Part shown: positions 1-6,154 of the stretch, in pieces
Layout: each line of letters begins with the position of its first letter
Numbering within the stretch: the first letter of the stretch is position 1
Assembly: GCA_946402595.1 (NCBI GenBank)
Contig: CAMIWY010000092.1
Coordinates: forward strand, 1-6,154
Reading direction: 5' to 3'
From: an uncultured Clostridia bacterium
Lineage (GTDB): Bacteria > Bacillota > Clostridia > Peptostreptococcales > Anaerovoracaceae
DNA length: 6,154 bases
Translations under genes and position numbers: made by a program
The notes under the pieces: model-generated
What the model was told of the DNA's origin: nothing
Databases searched by the model: none
What the model saw: only the letters and a program-made list of their open reading frames with translations

Positions 1-6
1 AATTCA

Positions 7-3000
7 CTATTCGGTTCTCAGAGCCTCGACAGGGTTCTTCCTTGCAGCCATGCCTGACGGGATGAGTCCCGCGATGTAGGTGAGGAATATGCTGATGAGT
101 ATCAGTATGACTCCTCCGGCCGGAGGCAGGATAGCCCTGAGCGAAGCTATCTTGGTGAGATTTAAGAGTATGTGGTTGATAGGTATCAGGAGGAGCAGGC
201 TGGCTGCTATTCCTATGACACCTGCGCACAATCCTACTATGATGGTCTCTGCGTTGAATATCCTCGAGATATCCTTCTTGGACGCTCCGATAGCCCTGAG
301 GATACCGATCTCCTTGGTACGTTCGAGTACCGAGATGTATGTGATGACCCCAATCATGATTGAGGATACTATCAGGGATATCGCCACGAATGCTATGAGG
401 ACATAGCTGACGGCGTTGGTGATCGTCTTGACGGACTTGATCATGACTCCGGTTATATCCGTGTAGCTGATGACCATGTCCTCGTCGCCGTTGTCCTGCA
501 TCTCCTGATTGTAGTCATCTATGTACTTCAGGAAGTTCTCCTTGGACTCAAAATCCTTGAGATAGAAGGACATCGACATCGGATTGGCAAGATCCGCATA
601 CCCGAGCTTCCTGAGGTTGGAGTCATAACTGGTCTCCTGTCCCCCGGATACATATGCCGTGATGAGACGTGTGATCTCATCCTCGTCCATCTTCATCTGG
701 AAGGCAGATGCTATCAGGGACGGATCGACTTTGAACTGGCTTCCGACTGCAGCGGCTACCTTGCCGAGCGCAGGATAAACTTCCTGTGCCATCTGCATTG
801 CCTCGATGCCCTGAGCATACTGTTTGATGCCGCTCTGCGCCTTATTGCTGACAGTATCCGCCATCATATCAAGCACAGCTTCAGGTCCCAGCTGCTGCTG
901 GCTCATCTGCTCATCGATCGCTTTATTGGCTTCATCTGCCATCTCATTTATCTGCTTTGCGAGAGCGTCTGCCTGAGTCTCAGGCAAACTGTATTTATCG
1001 ATAAGATCCTGTGCGGTGATGCCGTTCTTAAGGATATTAAGCACATCATCTTTCGTAACTGCGATGCCTTCAGGCAGATCAAGACTGCTTATCAGATCTT
1101 CTGCAGCCTTCTCCTGCATTTTCTCTTTGACCGCCGCTGCAGCAGCCGGACTGGATGCCGCGTTTATAGCCTGCATAGTCTCATCTGCTTTCAGGGCTTC
1201 ACCATATCCCCTGAGAATGCCGTTTACAAGCTGCGCATGCTTGCCCGAGTCAAGGTTTTCGCCCAGTGCCTTGGTCACCATATCCTTGTCCAGCTTGAAG
1301 TTATCGGGATCCTTCTTGTACTGCTGGATAATATCGTTGTTTATCCCGCTGATCCCCTTGCTGAGTGCGGTGTTGGCATCAGCTTCTATCTTCTCAGCCG
1401 AGTCCTGATTCATAAGATTGCTGAGTTCTCTGTCTCCGGCCTGGCGGATCGCCTTTTCAAGGGCCTTCGTGTTCATGCTGCCGCCGAAGGCCTGCTTCAG
1501 CTTGTTCTGATCGATGCTGATCATGTCATCGAAGCCGAGTCCTTCATCGGTATTGTTGCGTATCGACTCGAAGCTTTTGCCCGAGAAAACGTCATTGTCC
1601 TTGTTGGCCCGCTGTATCCTTACGATCTCTGACTCCTTGGCGTAGTCGATCATGTGATGCGTCAGGGCCGGAAGGTATCCGACGCCCGACTCCATGGCAT
1701 TGGCAGCGCTGGCCTCCTTGGCACAGACTATGCCGGTTATATGAAGCTTCTCTGAATCTCTGATCAGATCCTCCATGTAAGCCTCGTCATCGGTCATGTC
1801 CTCCCATACATCATAGGAGGAATTGCGCCTGAATGTGTCACAGGCATGTACGAGAGCAAACTCCTTGCCTACGAAGTCTTCATAGGTCCATTCGAGCTTC
1901 TCATTGGTGTTCTCGACCTCTTCGCCGTTCATGACGTCGTTGATCATGTCCTTGAGTTCCTGCGGGTCTCTGAGGCCGAGCGTATATACAATGTAGTCAT
2001 TGAGCTGGTCCTCGCTGTCGAGCACGAGCAGCAGCTCATTGTACTTCTCAGGCCACTTGCCCGCGAGAACCTTGTACTGGGATTTCAGCAGCTTCTCGTT
2101 GTCCATCATCTGGAAGAAGACGTCCGTGTTCATCATTGAGAAGTTGTTCTGCTGGAAGCCGCTCATGTACGACTGCATGATCGATCCCGGGCTGACTCTC
2201 AGAGGACCGTACTTCATGTCCGTCGAGTATATGTTTACGGACAGCCCGTATGAATAGTCGTACGCATTGAACCACTTGCTGATCTTGCCCATGTCAGCAT
2301 CCAGTCTCTTCTTGAAGGCCGCGAGGTCATTGCTTCCGACACTTGCCAGCAGGTCCGTCATGATCTGCTGTTCATGGATCCGGTCTCCGGATGCCTCCCC
2401 TTCCGTGTCCTGTGCGTTGGCTGCAAAAGCCGTGATCATGGATGTCATGTCCGCGGTCTCGGACTGTATGGTCAGAGGATATGATGAGAGTGTATCCTCT
2501 TCGAGCTTATCTATGTACTTCTGGAATCCGTTGGATACCGAAAGTATGAGCGCGATCCCGATGATGCCTATGCTGCCGGCAAAAGCAGTGAGCAAAGTCC
2601 TTGCCTTCTTGGTCATGAGGTTGTTGAGCGACAGCTGGAGTGCAGTCTTCATGGACATAGACTTGTTATGTCTGCCGCTCGCTCTTCTTGCCGCCCGTTT
2701 CGGGACATCCGCTGCTTCATCAGCAGCCATTCCGGCCGCTGTCGCTGCTCCAGCTGCAGAAAGCGCTCCTGCACTGAGCATCACCGGCTCTGTTCCCGGT
2801 ACGAACGGATCGGAGTCACTGATGACCTGTCCGTCGGAAAGTCTTACTATCCTCGTGGAGTACTCCTCGGCAAGCTCAGGGTTGTGAGTGACCATTATGA
2901 CCAGCTTCTTTCTGGATATCTCCTTGAGTATGGCCATTACCTGGATGCTGGTCTCGGAGTCCAGAGCACCCGTCGGCTCGTCGGCGAGGATTATGTCCGG

Positions 3001-3477
3001 ATCGTTTATGAGAGCTCTCGCGATCGCAACTCTCTGCACCTGTCCGCCTGACATCTGCGCCGGCTTCTTGTTTATCTGGTCCCCCAGACCTACCTGCTCG
3101 AGCGCCTGTATCGCTCTCTGTTTCCGCTCCCCTGCAGAAACACCCGAAAGAGTCAGTGCAAGCTCGACATTGGCAAGAACCGTCTGGTGTGAGATCAGAT
3201 TGTAGCTCTGGAATACGAAGCCGATCGTGTCGTTTCTGTACGCATCCCAGTCCGCGTCCTTGTACTCCTTGGTGCTGATGCCGTCTATTACAAGGTCGCC
3301 GTCCGTATACTGGTCAAGTCCTCCGAGGATGTTGAGCATCGTAGTCTTGCCGCATCCCGAAGGCCCCAGAATAGAGACGAATTCGCTCTCACGGAAAGCA
3401 AGGTTTATGCCCTTTAAGGCATGAACCACCTCGGCGCCCGTCTTGTATTCTTTTGATATATTCTTTAATTCAAGCAT
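7..3477 (-). CDS. MacB/FtsX-type ABC transporter, fused ATPase and permease with giant extracytoplasmic domain
   Basis: A 1156-residue membrane protein, ATPase and permease in one chain, probably acting as a homodimer. Seen: Walker A GPSGCGKT (38-45), Q-loop Gln90, signature SGGQ (143-146), Walker B ending in Asp166-Glu167, H-loop His198. An Ala-rich linker (about 234-267) leads to TM1 (about 293-316). An extracytoplasmic domain of about 700 residues follows, then TM2 (1021-1048), TM3 (1076-1100) and TM4 (1119-1141). The FtsX-type motif ERTKEIGILRAIGAS lies at 1052-1066. E. coli MacB is only about 650 residues, so nearly all the extra length is external. Family knowledge: MacB-like proteins are mechanotransmitters that export peptides, antibiotics or lipoproteins, or relay a signal. 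The substrate here is unknown. The ATG start is the natural ABC N-terminus (MLELKNISKEY), but Shine-Dalgarno matches are weak and distant. It has its own promoter and follows a terminator. No membrane-fusion partner gene is visible. The fold is near certain; the function is not. Confidence 0.95.
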   Translation of the reverse strand: MLELKNISKEYKTGAEVVHALKGINLAFRESEFVSILGPSGCGKTTMLNILGGLDQYTDGDLVIDGISTKEYKDADWDAYRNDTIGFVFQSYNLISHQTVLANVELALTLSGVSAGERKQRAIQALEQVGLGDQINKKPAQMSGGQVQRVAIARALINDPDIILADEPTGALDSETSIQVMAILKEISRKKLVIMVTHNPELAEEYSTRIVRLSDGQVISDSDPFVPGTEPVMLSAGALSAAGAATAAGMAADEAADVPKRAARRASGRHNKSMSMKTALQLSLNNLMTKKARTLLTAFAGSIGIIGIALILSVSNGFQKYIDKLEEDTLSSYPLTIQSETADMTSMITAFAANAQDTEGEASGDRIHEQQIMTDLLASVGSNDLAAFKKRLDADMGKISKWFNAYDYSYGLSVNIYSTDMKYGPLRVSPGSIMQSYMSGFQQNNFSMMNTDVFFQMMDNEKLLKSQYKVLAGKWPEKYNELLLVLDSEDQLNDYIVYTLGLRDPQELKDMINDVMNGEEVENTNEKLEWTYEDFVGKEFALVHACDTFRRNSSYDVWEDMTDDEAYMEDLIRDSEKLHITGIVCAKEASAANAMESGVGYLPALTHHMIDYAKESEIVRIQRANKDNDVFSGKSFESIRNNTDEGLGFDDMISIDQNKLKQAFGGSMNTKALEKAIRQAGDRELSNLMNQDSAEKIEADANTALSKGISGINNDIIQQYKKDPDNFKLDKDMVTKALGENLDSGKHAQLVNGILRGYGEALKADETMQAINAASSPAAAAAVKEKMQEKAAEDLISSLDLPEGIAVTKDDVLNILKNGITAQDLIDKYSLPETQADALAKQINEMADEANKAIDEQMSQQQLGPEAVLDMMADTVSNKAQSGIKQYAQGIEAMQMAQEVYPALGKVAAAVGSQFKVDPSLIASAFQMKMDEDEITRLITAYVSGGQETSYDSNLRKLGYADLANPMSMSFYLKDFESKENFLKYIDDYNQEMQDNGDEDMVISYTDITGVMIKSVKTITNAVSYVLIAFVAISLIVSSIMIGVITYISVLERTKEIGILRAIGASKKDISRIFNAETIIVGLCAGVIGIAASLLLLIPINHILLNLTKIASLRAILPPAGGVILILISIFLTYIAGLIPSGMAARKNPVEALRTE
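661..1521 (-). repeat. Four divergent ~25-residue repeats inside the ABC transporter's external domain
   Basis: Four segments of the external domain align without gaps: residues 653-677 (ISIDQNKLKQAF...), 727-751 (FKLDKDMVTKAL...), 805-829 (IAVTKDDVLNIL...) and 915-939 (FKVDPSLIASAF...). The shared pattern is [IF]-x-[ILV]-[DT]-x3-[LVI]-x2-[AI]-[FL]-x3-[MLI]-[NDT], then a second helix with hydrophobic residues. Each copy looks like two short helices, each capped by Asp, Asn or Thr. They begin 74, 78 and 110 residues apart, separated by Ala-, Glu- and Lys-rich stretches that look helical. The repeats exist at protein level only; the DNA copies are diverged. I do not recognise a named domain. 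The alignment was done by eye. Confidence 0.6.
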
Positions 3478-3523
3478 CTATTTATTGTATCTCTGTCCCT
3501 TTATCTCCATATTTTGACACCAT

Positions 3524-3552
3524 ATTATACAACATCGGTATTGCAAAGAATA
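3524..3552 (-). promoter_or_regulatory. Probable sigma-A promoter of the ABC transporter gene
   Basis: On the minus strand a perfect TATAAT lies at 3529-3524. The hexamer 17 bases upstream (3552-3547) reads TATTCT, a poor match to TTGACA, and no extended -10 TG is present at the right place. Transcription would start near 3517, giving a leader of about 40 bases before the ATG at 3477. A perfect -10 with a weak -35 suggests dependence on an activator. The start point is inferred. Confidence 0.6.
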
Positions 3553-3553
3553 C

Positions 3554-3572
3554 ATTTCGCAATATTTCGAAA
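3554..3572 (-). promoter_or_regulatory. Operator-like tandem direct repeat upstream of the -35
   Basis: On the minus strand TTTCGAAAT (3572-3564) is followed by TTGCGAAAT (3562-3554). They are identical at 8 of 9 positions and their CG steps are exactly 10 bases apart. A weaker third half-site, TTTCG, starts 20 bases further upstream at 3592. With the inferred start near 3517 the pair spans about -55 to -37, abutting the degenerate -35. Tandem half-sites one helical turn apart are typical of OmpR-family response regulators, but no regulator gene is in the window, so the binding protein is unknown. Confidence 0.4.
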
Positions 3573-3630
3573 ATGATTTTTCTGTGACGAAAAACTACCG
3601 TTCTGTATCACATCAGCTCCATGTTACTCT

Positions 3631-3666
3631 ACGCAAAACAAGAGCGGAGACTTTCATCTCCGCTCT
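3631..3666 (-). terminator. Intrinsic terminator downstream of the GH20 gene
   Basis: A perfect 10-bp inverted repeat, AGAGCGGAGA (3641-3650) and TCTCCGCTCT (3657-3666), encloses a 6-base loop. On the minus strand it is followed at once by TGTTTTGCGT, a T-rich tail. On the plus strand the hairpin is followed by CATCATTG, so it should end minus-strand transcripts only. It lies about 120 bases past the GH20 stop and before the ABC promoter, which separates the two transcription units. Confidence 0.85.
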
Positions 3667-3683
3667 CATCATTGTCTAAGGTA

Positions 3684-3705
3684 TTATATGGAAATTTTAT
3701 ATGGA
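3684..3705. repeat. 9-bp direct repeat TTATATGGA, two copies
   Basis: TTATATGGA occurs at 3684-3692 and again at 3697-3705, separated by AATT (13-base period). It lies in the 3' untranslated part of the GH20 transcript. No role is evident. AT-rich composition makes chance partly plausible. Confidence 0.6.
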
Positions 3706-3720
3706 GGTTTCAGAGGTTTC
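3704..3720. repeat. Tandem GAGGTTTC repeat
   Basis: GAGGTTTC begins at 3704 (as GGAGGTTTC read from 3703) and recurs ending at 3720, giving a 9-base period with a one-base spacer. The second copy also forms a weak hairpin, CAGAG with CTCTG (3711-3726). It directly abuts the TTATATGGA pair. No function can be assigned. Confidence 0.5.
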
Positions 3721-3777
3721 TCTCTGTTACAGCTATATAATAACCCACAATTATGTTGAAATGGTGATACTTGTGAG

Positions 3778-3787
3778 AACAGCTGTT
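3778..3787. repeat. Perfect 10-bp palindrome just after the GH20 stop codon
   Basis: AACAGCTGTT is self-complementary and sits one base beyond the GH20 stop codon (TGA, 3791-3789). Two further pairs match outside one mismatch (GAGAACAGCTGTTGTC, 3775-3790). It has no loop, so a stable RNA hairpin is unlikely. It could be a protein site or chance. Confidence 0.3.
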
Positions 3788-3788
3788 G

Positions 3789-5792
3789 TCATTTTGAAGT
3801 TACCCTCTGCCACCAGCTCATTCCGTCCTCAGGCTGCGGCGCGTCAGGAAGATCAGCATTTACCTCAGGATCGCCGGTATAGCCCGGGAATCCGTTCATT
3901 CCGGCAGCAAACGCTTTCATGTCGTCATATGACACCCTGTTTCTGATGCCCGAGTCCGCCGAGTTAACCTCCGCATTCCACATTCTTGACGCGTTGGCCC
4001 ATGTCTTGAATTCCGTTTCCTCCCACACGGTGCCTGCATCCTTGTAATCAGGGAAATCGCACCATATTGCAAAGTACCCTCCGCCGAGCCTGTCCTCAGG
4101 CACGGTATCACTTTTGCCTGCCTTGCGGGCAAAGGACCTAGGGTTCCAGTTCTCGAATATGTTGCGGCCGGTCACAGTCCGGTACTTGCCGTCCATTATG
4201 TCTTTACCGCGCACACTTCTCAGAACGTAGAAGCACCAGGACTCCATGAAGTTATGTACGGTGTGTCCCTTCTCCGCATAGTGCGCAGCTGTATTATCCG
4301 CATCGAACCAGTATGTCACTTCTATCGAATCCTTCAGCTCCACATGCTGGCTCCCGCTTACATCTATCTCGTCGTTGAAGACTCTGCAGGTATAGCCTTT
4401 TTTCTCAAGGCGTCCCGCGAGATCATTGATGTAGGATATGAAGACATCTCTCGCGCTTCCATTCTCTATTCCGAGAGTCTTCCTGGCGTAACTCTTCCAG
4501 TGCTCGAGCGCGGACCACCGGTTATCGTAGCCAATGATGTCTCCGCCCAGTTCAAACGTATACCATCCGAGGAGCTCGTCACTTCCTATATCGAATTTGC
4601 TGCAGCCGAGCTTGCTGAAGAAATCGGCGTACCCTTCGATCAGCGCATTGGTGAACGCCACCGCGTGCTCTCTGGTAAGGTCTATTCCGATATAATCCGC
4701 CTTCTCAGTCTCTCCGCCGTGAGAGTAATGATTGGCTATCGAACCGAACCCCTTCACGCTGCTGTCATAGGTCTTTCCATCATATGTGAACGAGAAGTCC
4801 GGGTTGCTCTTCAGGTAGGAAGCATATCTCTCAACCATGAACGTGTTGTGTCCCGGCGTGTCGAAGGAAGGGATCACCTCCATGTGATACCGGCGCGCGG
4901 TTTCGACGATCTCCTTCATATCCTCTGTCGTAAGAGAATCTATGTTTTCCGTCAGCCACGGGAAGACTTCTGAGTCGAACCTGATTCCTTCCGCTTCGGC
5001 AAAATGCAGGATGATCGCATTGTACCTCTGAAGCGAAGCTCTCCTGATGAGATTCTCTATCCATTCCTTGCTGTAGTATTTGCGCCCGCAGTCCAGCATC
5101 AGAGCGCGCTCTTTAAGGTCCGGTCCGTCCTTGATCCGCATCCTGTCAAGGACCACTGTGTTTTCCCGGTCTGCGTCCTGCTTTTCCCTGAACATCTGCA
5201 TCAGCCCGGTCAGGCCGTACCATATGCCGTCCTGTCCGCAGGCTTCCACATTCGCCGTCTCATCTACATCTATTCTGTATGTCTCTTCAGCGTCAGCCGT
5301 CTGTATCCCCGGCAGGAAATCCTCTTCGCTTACGAGATTCACGACAATGTCCCCCTTGCGGGCAAAATCCTTTTTCCCGTATGCGATATTCAGAGGCTGT
5401 TCCGAAGGGATGGCGTATGCCGCAAACTGTGAGTTTATGAGCCTTACGGTGTCTGCAAGGTCCTTATCCGGTTCCCCGTCTGCGACTATGTAAAATCTGC
5501 TGTCACGGTTCAGGATGAACGATCCCTTCTGCCTGTTGTATTCCTGTGCGAGGGCTTCAGCGAAGCTCTGCGGCCCCGCCTCAAGGCGCGGCTCTTCAGG
5601 CTCTTCTGCCCCGGCAGCCTTCCCGCTGCCTGCAGTATCTCCGCCGACGATCCCGGACGCTATATATTCATCGAGCCCCGACGGGCCTGCTGCTTCAACG
5701 TAAATAAGGCCGCTGCCCATGATGAGAACAGCCGCCATTGTCATTGTTATTACCGTCTTATATATACTGTTTATTCTGCTCTTTTTTCTCAA
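3789..5792 (-). CDS. Secreted glycoside hydrolase family 20 protein (beta-N-acetylhexosaminidase / lacto-N-biosidase-like)
   Basis: Predicted exported enzyme releasing terminal N-acetylhexosamine, or lacto-N-biose, from glycans. With the TTG start at 5792 it has 667 residues: signal peptide 1-34, a Gly/Glu/Pro-rich spacer to about 75, a GH20 N-terminal domain (about 76-221), and a TIM-barrel from about 229. Visible barrel motifs are RALMLD (229-234), LHFAEAEG (262-269), IPSFDTPGH (307-315), FDIGSDE with the catalytic Asp405-Glu406 pair (400-406), VTYWFD (492-497), NFMESW (514-519) and GGYFAIWCD (570-579). GH20 enzymes use substrate-assisted catalysis, with Glu as acid/base and Asp orienting the 2-acetamido group. 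The 262-269 strand carries Ala where many relatives have Asp or Asn. No LPXTG, SLH or lipobox is visible, so it is probably released. Reading open to a TTG at 5849 would overlap mntP and bury the signal peptide; TTG 5792 follows GAAAG by 10 bases. Family certain; exact substrate not. Confidence 0.93.
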   Translation of the reverse strand: MRKKSRINSIYKTVITMTMAAVLIMGSGLIYVEAAGPSGLDEYIASGIVGGDTAGSGKAAGAEEPEEPRLEAGPQSFAEALAQEYNRQKGSFILNRDSRFYIVADGEPDKDLADTVRLINSQFAAYAIPSEQPLNIAYGKKDFARKGDIVVNLVSEEDFLPGIQTADAEETYRIDVDETANVEACGQDGIWYGLTGLMQMFREKQDADRENTVVLDRMRIKDGPDLKERALMLDCGRKYYSKEWIENLIRRASLQRYNAIILHFAEAEGIRFDSEVFPWLTENIDSLTTEDMKEIVETARRYHMEVIPSFDTPGHNTFMVERYASYLKSNPDFSFTYDGKTYDSSVKGFGSIANHYSHGGETEKADYIGIDLTREHAVAFTNALIEGYADFFSKLGCSKFDIGSDELLGWYTFELGGDIIGYDNRWSALEHWKSYARKTLGIENGSARDVFISYINDLAGRLEKKGYTCRVFNDEIDVSGSQHVELKDSIEVTYWFDADNTAAHYAEKGHTVHNFMESWCFYVLRSVRGKDIMDGKYRTVTGRNIFENWNPRSFARKAGKSDTVPEDRLGGGYFAIWCDFPDYKDAGTVWEETEFKTWANASRMWNAEVNSADSGIRNRVSYDDMKAFAAGMNGFPGYTGDPEVNADLPDAPQPEDGMSWWQRVTSK
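5691..5792 (-). other. Signal peptide of the GH20 protein (Sec-type)
   Basis: From the TTG start the N-terminus reads RKKSRINSIYK (basic), then a hydrophobic core TVITMTMAAVLIMGSGLIY, then VEA before AG, a plausible signal peptidase I site after residue 34. There is no Cys for lipidation. The quality of this signal is the main reason for choosing the start at 5792 over 5849 (19 extra residues before the basic stretch) or over the ATG at 5744, which would lose the basic region. Confidence 0.75.
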
Positions 5793-5805
5793 ATTATATC
5801 TGCTT

Positions 5806-6154
5806 TCAGAAGAATAATCCTTTTGCCCATATCTCGATCCCGATGGCAATGAGTATAATGCCGCCGAGGACAGACGCCTTTCCGGTCAGCCTTGTCCCGA
5901 TGCTTCTCCCGAGATACAGTCCCGCTATGCATATAAGCAGAGTCACGACTCCGATTATGAGAGAAGACATGAACGCTTTGCCCGCGCTGTATGCCGCTAT
6001 GGTGAACCCGACCGAGAGAGCGTCGATGGAGGTTGCCACGCCCTGGACCAGAAGGTCACCGGCCGGGAGGTGTGCATTATGCGCAGCCGTCCCCTCTTCC
6101 TCATCACTGGCGCCGTCCGCGCCTGATGATCTGCGGTTCTCCCGGATGCCTTCG
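5806..6154 (-). CDS. mntP: MntP-family manganese efflux pump, C-terminal part (5' end outside the window)
   Basis: Partial gene: the last 115 residues are present and the reading frame stays open to the right edge, so the start lies beyond it. MntP proteins are about 190-residue, six-helix inner-membrane Mn(II) exporters. The segment starts with an acidic, hydrophilic loop (DEEE, residues 17-20 of the fragment), as expected between TM3 and TM4. Next come TM4 with ATSIDALSVGF, TM5 (about FMSSLIIGVVTLLICIAG) and TM6 ending in IAIGIEIWAKGLFF. The Asp in TM4 (fragment residue 44) aligns with the conserved Asp of E. coli MntP, which reads ATSLDAMAVG there and is implicated in transport. GTG at 6039 is an internal Val codon in this reading, not a start, because the family sequence continues upstream of it. 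The gene ends 13 bases before the GH20 TTG start. A manganese riboswitch often precedes such genes but would lie outside the window. Confidence 0.9.
   Translation of the reverse strand, partial: EGIRENRRSSGADGASDEEEGTAAHNAHLPAGDLLVQGVATSIDALSVGFTIAAYSAGKAFMSSLIIGVVTLLICIAGLYLGRSIGTRLTGKASVLGGIILIAIGIEIWAKGLFF

Larger units (their letters stand above)
3478..3788. other. AT-rich intergenic region between the GH20 and ABC genes
   Basis: This 311-base gap carries no credible coding region on either strand. Reading along the minus strand it holds a 10-bp palindrome next to the GH20 stop codon, two pairs of short direct repeats, an intrinsic terminator, a pair of operator-like direct repeats, a consensus -10, and a leader of about 40 bases before the ABC start codon. 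Stretches of about 50-60 bases on either side of the terminator have no assigned role. It is clearly richer in A and T than the flanking genes. Confidence 0.8.

Noticed and set aside
2267..2887. Plus-strand 206-codon reading frame opposite the ABC gene
   Set aside because: It is a shadow frame of a clearly coding minus-strand region, with Ser- and Ala-rich sequence produced by the opposite strand's codons. Other plus-strand frames under the ABC and GH20 genes were dropped for the same reason.
3478..3510. Tiny upstream reading frame on the minus strand (ATG at 3510, ten codons MEIKGQRYNK, TAG touching the ABC start ATG)
   Set aside because: It would begin only about 7 bases after the inferred transcription start, with no ribosome binding site, and it lacks attenuator features such as repeated rare codons or competing hairpins. 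The in-frame TAG-ATG junction is probably chance.
3514..3544. Perfect TTGACA on the plus strand
   Set aside because: The best -10 downstream is TATTGC at a 19-base spacing, and there is no plus-strand gene for it to drive.
3711..3726. CAGAG/CTCTG hairpin as a second terminator
   Set aside because: The stem is only 5 bp and no T-rich tail follows on either strand.
3701..3946. Plus-strand 81-codon reading frame
   Set aside because: It has no ribosome binding site, more than half of it is antisense to the end of the GH20 gene, and its protein shows no domain-like composition.
5793..5798. TATAAT on the minus strand directly before the GH20 TTG codon as a separate promoter
   Set aside because: No -35-like hexamer lies 16-18 bases upstream, and a transcript from it would begin after the TTG, leaving only an ATG that removes the basic part of the signal peptide.
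5806..6039. A complete 77-residue small membrane protein starting at GTG 6039
   Set aside because: The frame continues open to the window edge, and the added residues match the acidic loop and start of TM4 of MntP, so this is the tail of a larger gene.

Overview
The window reads almost entirely on the minus strand. In transcription order (right to left) it holds the 3' end of an mntP-type manganese exporter gene, a secreted glycoside hydrolase family 20 (GH20) enzyme, a 311-base AT-rich intergenic region, and one very long MacB-like ABC transporter gene that fuses ATPase and permease. There are no RNA genes, CRISPR arrays, insertion sequences or plus-strand genes that I can support.

The organism looks like an anaerobic member of the Bacillota (Clostridia-like). 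This is inferred from four things: a single-polypeptide ATPase-FtsX permease with a giant extracytoplasmic domain, a Gram-positive style signal peptide on the hydrolase, frequent ATA, AGA and AGG codons in roughly half-GC coding DNA, and AT-rich intergenic DNA with a consensus TATAAT. A host-associated (gut or oral) lifestyle would fit a secreted GH20 enzyme, but the sequence does not prove it.

Right part (3789-6154): mntP ends only 13 bases before the preferred TTG start of the GH20 gene, so the two are probably co-transcribed and perhaps translationally coupled. The GH20 protein has a signal peptide, a degenerate GH20 N-terminal domain and a catalytic barrel with an intact Asp-Glu pair. It resembles the lacto-N-biosidase/hexosaminidase branch, and no cell-wall anchor is visible. 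A strong intrinsic terminator lies about 120 bases downstream.

Middle (3478-3788): two pairs of short direct repeats, the terminator, and then a probable promoter for the ABC gene. That promoter has a perfect -10, a poor -35, and two 9-bp direct repeats one helical turn apart just upstream of the -35 position. This is the architecture of an activator-dependent promoter.

Left part (7-3477): the ABC transporter has a complete nucleotide-binding domain, an Ala-rich linker, and an FtsX/MacB-type four-helix permease with about 700 residues between TM1 and TM2. Within that external domain I found four ungapped copies of a roughly 25-residue motif (residues 653-939) that does not belong to the usual MacB core. 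This is the most interesting unexplained structure in the window.

The ABC gene is separated from the other two by a terminator and its own promoter, so no functional link between the transporter and the hydrolase can be claimed.
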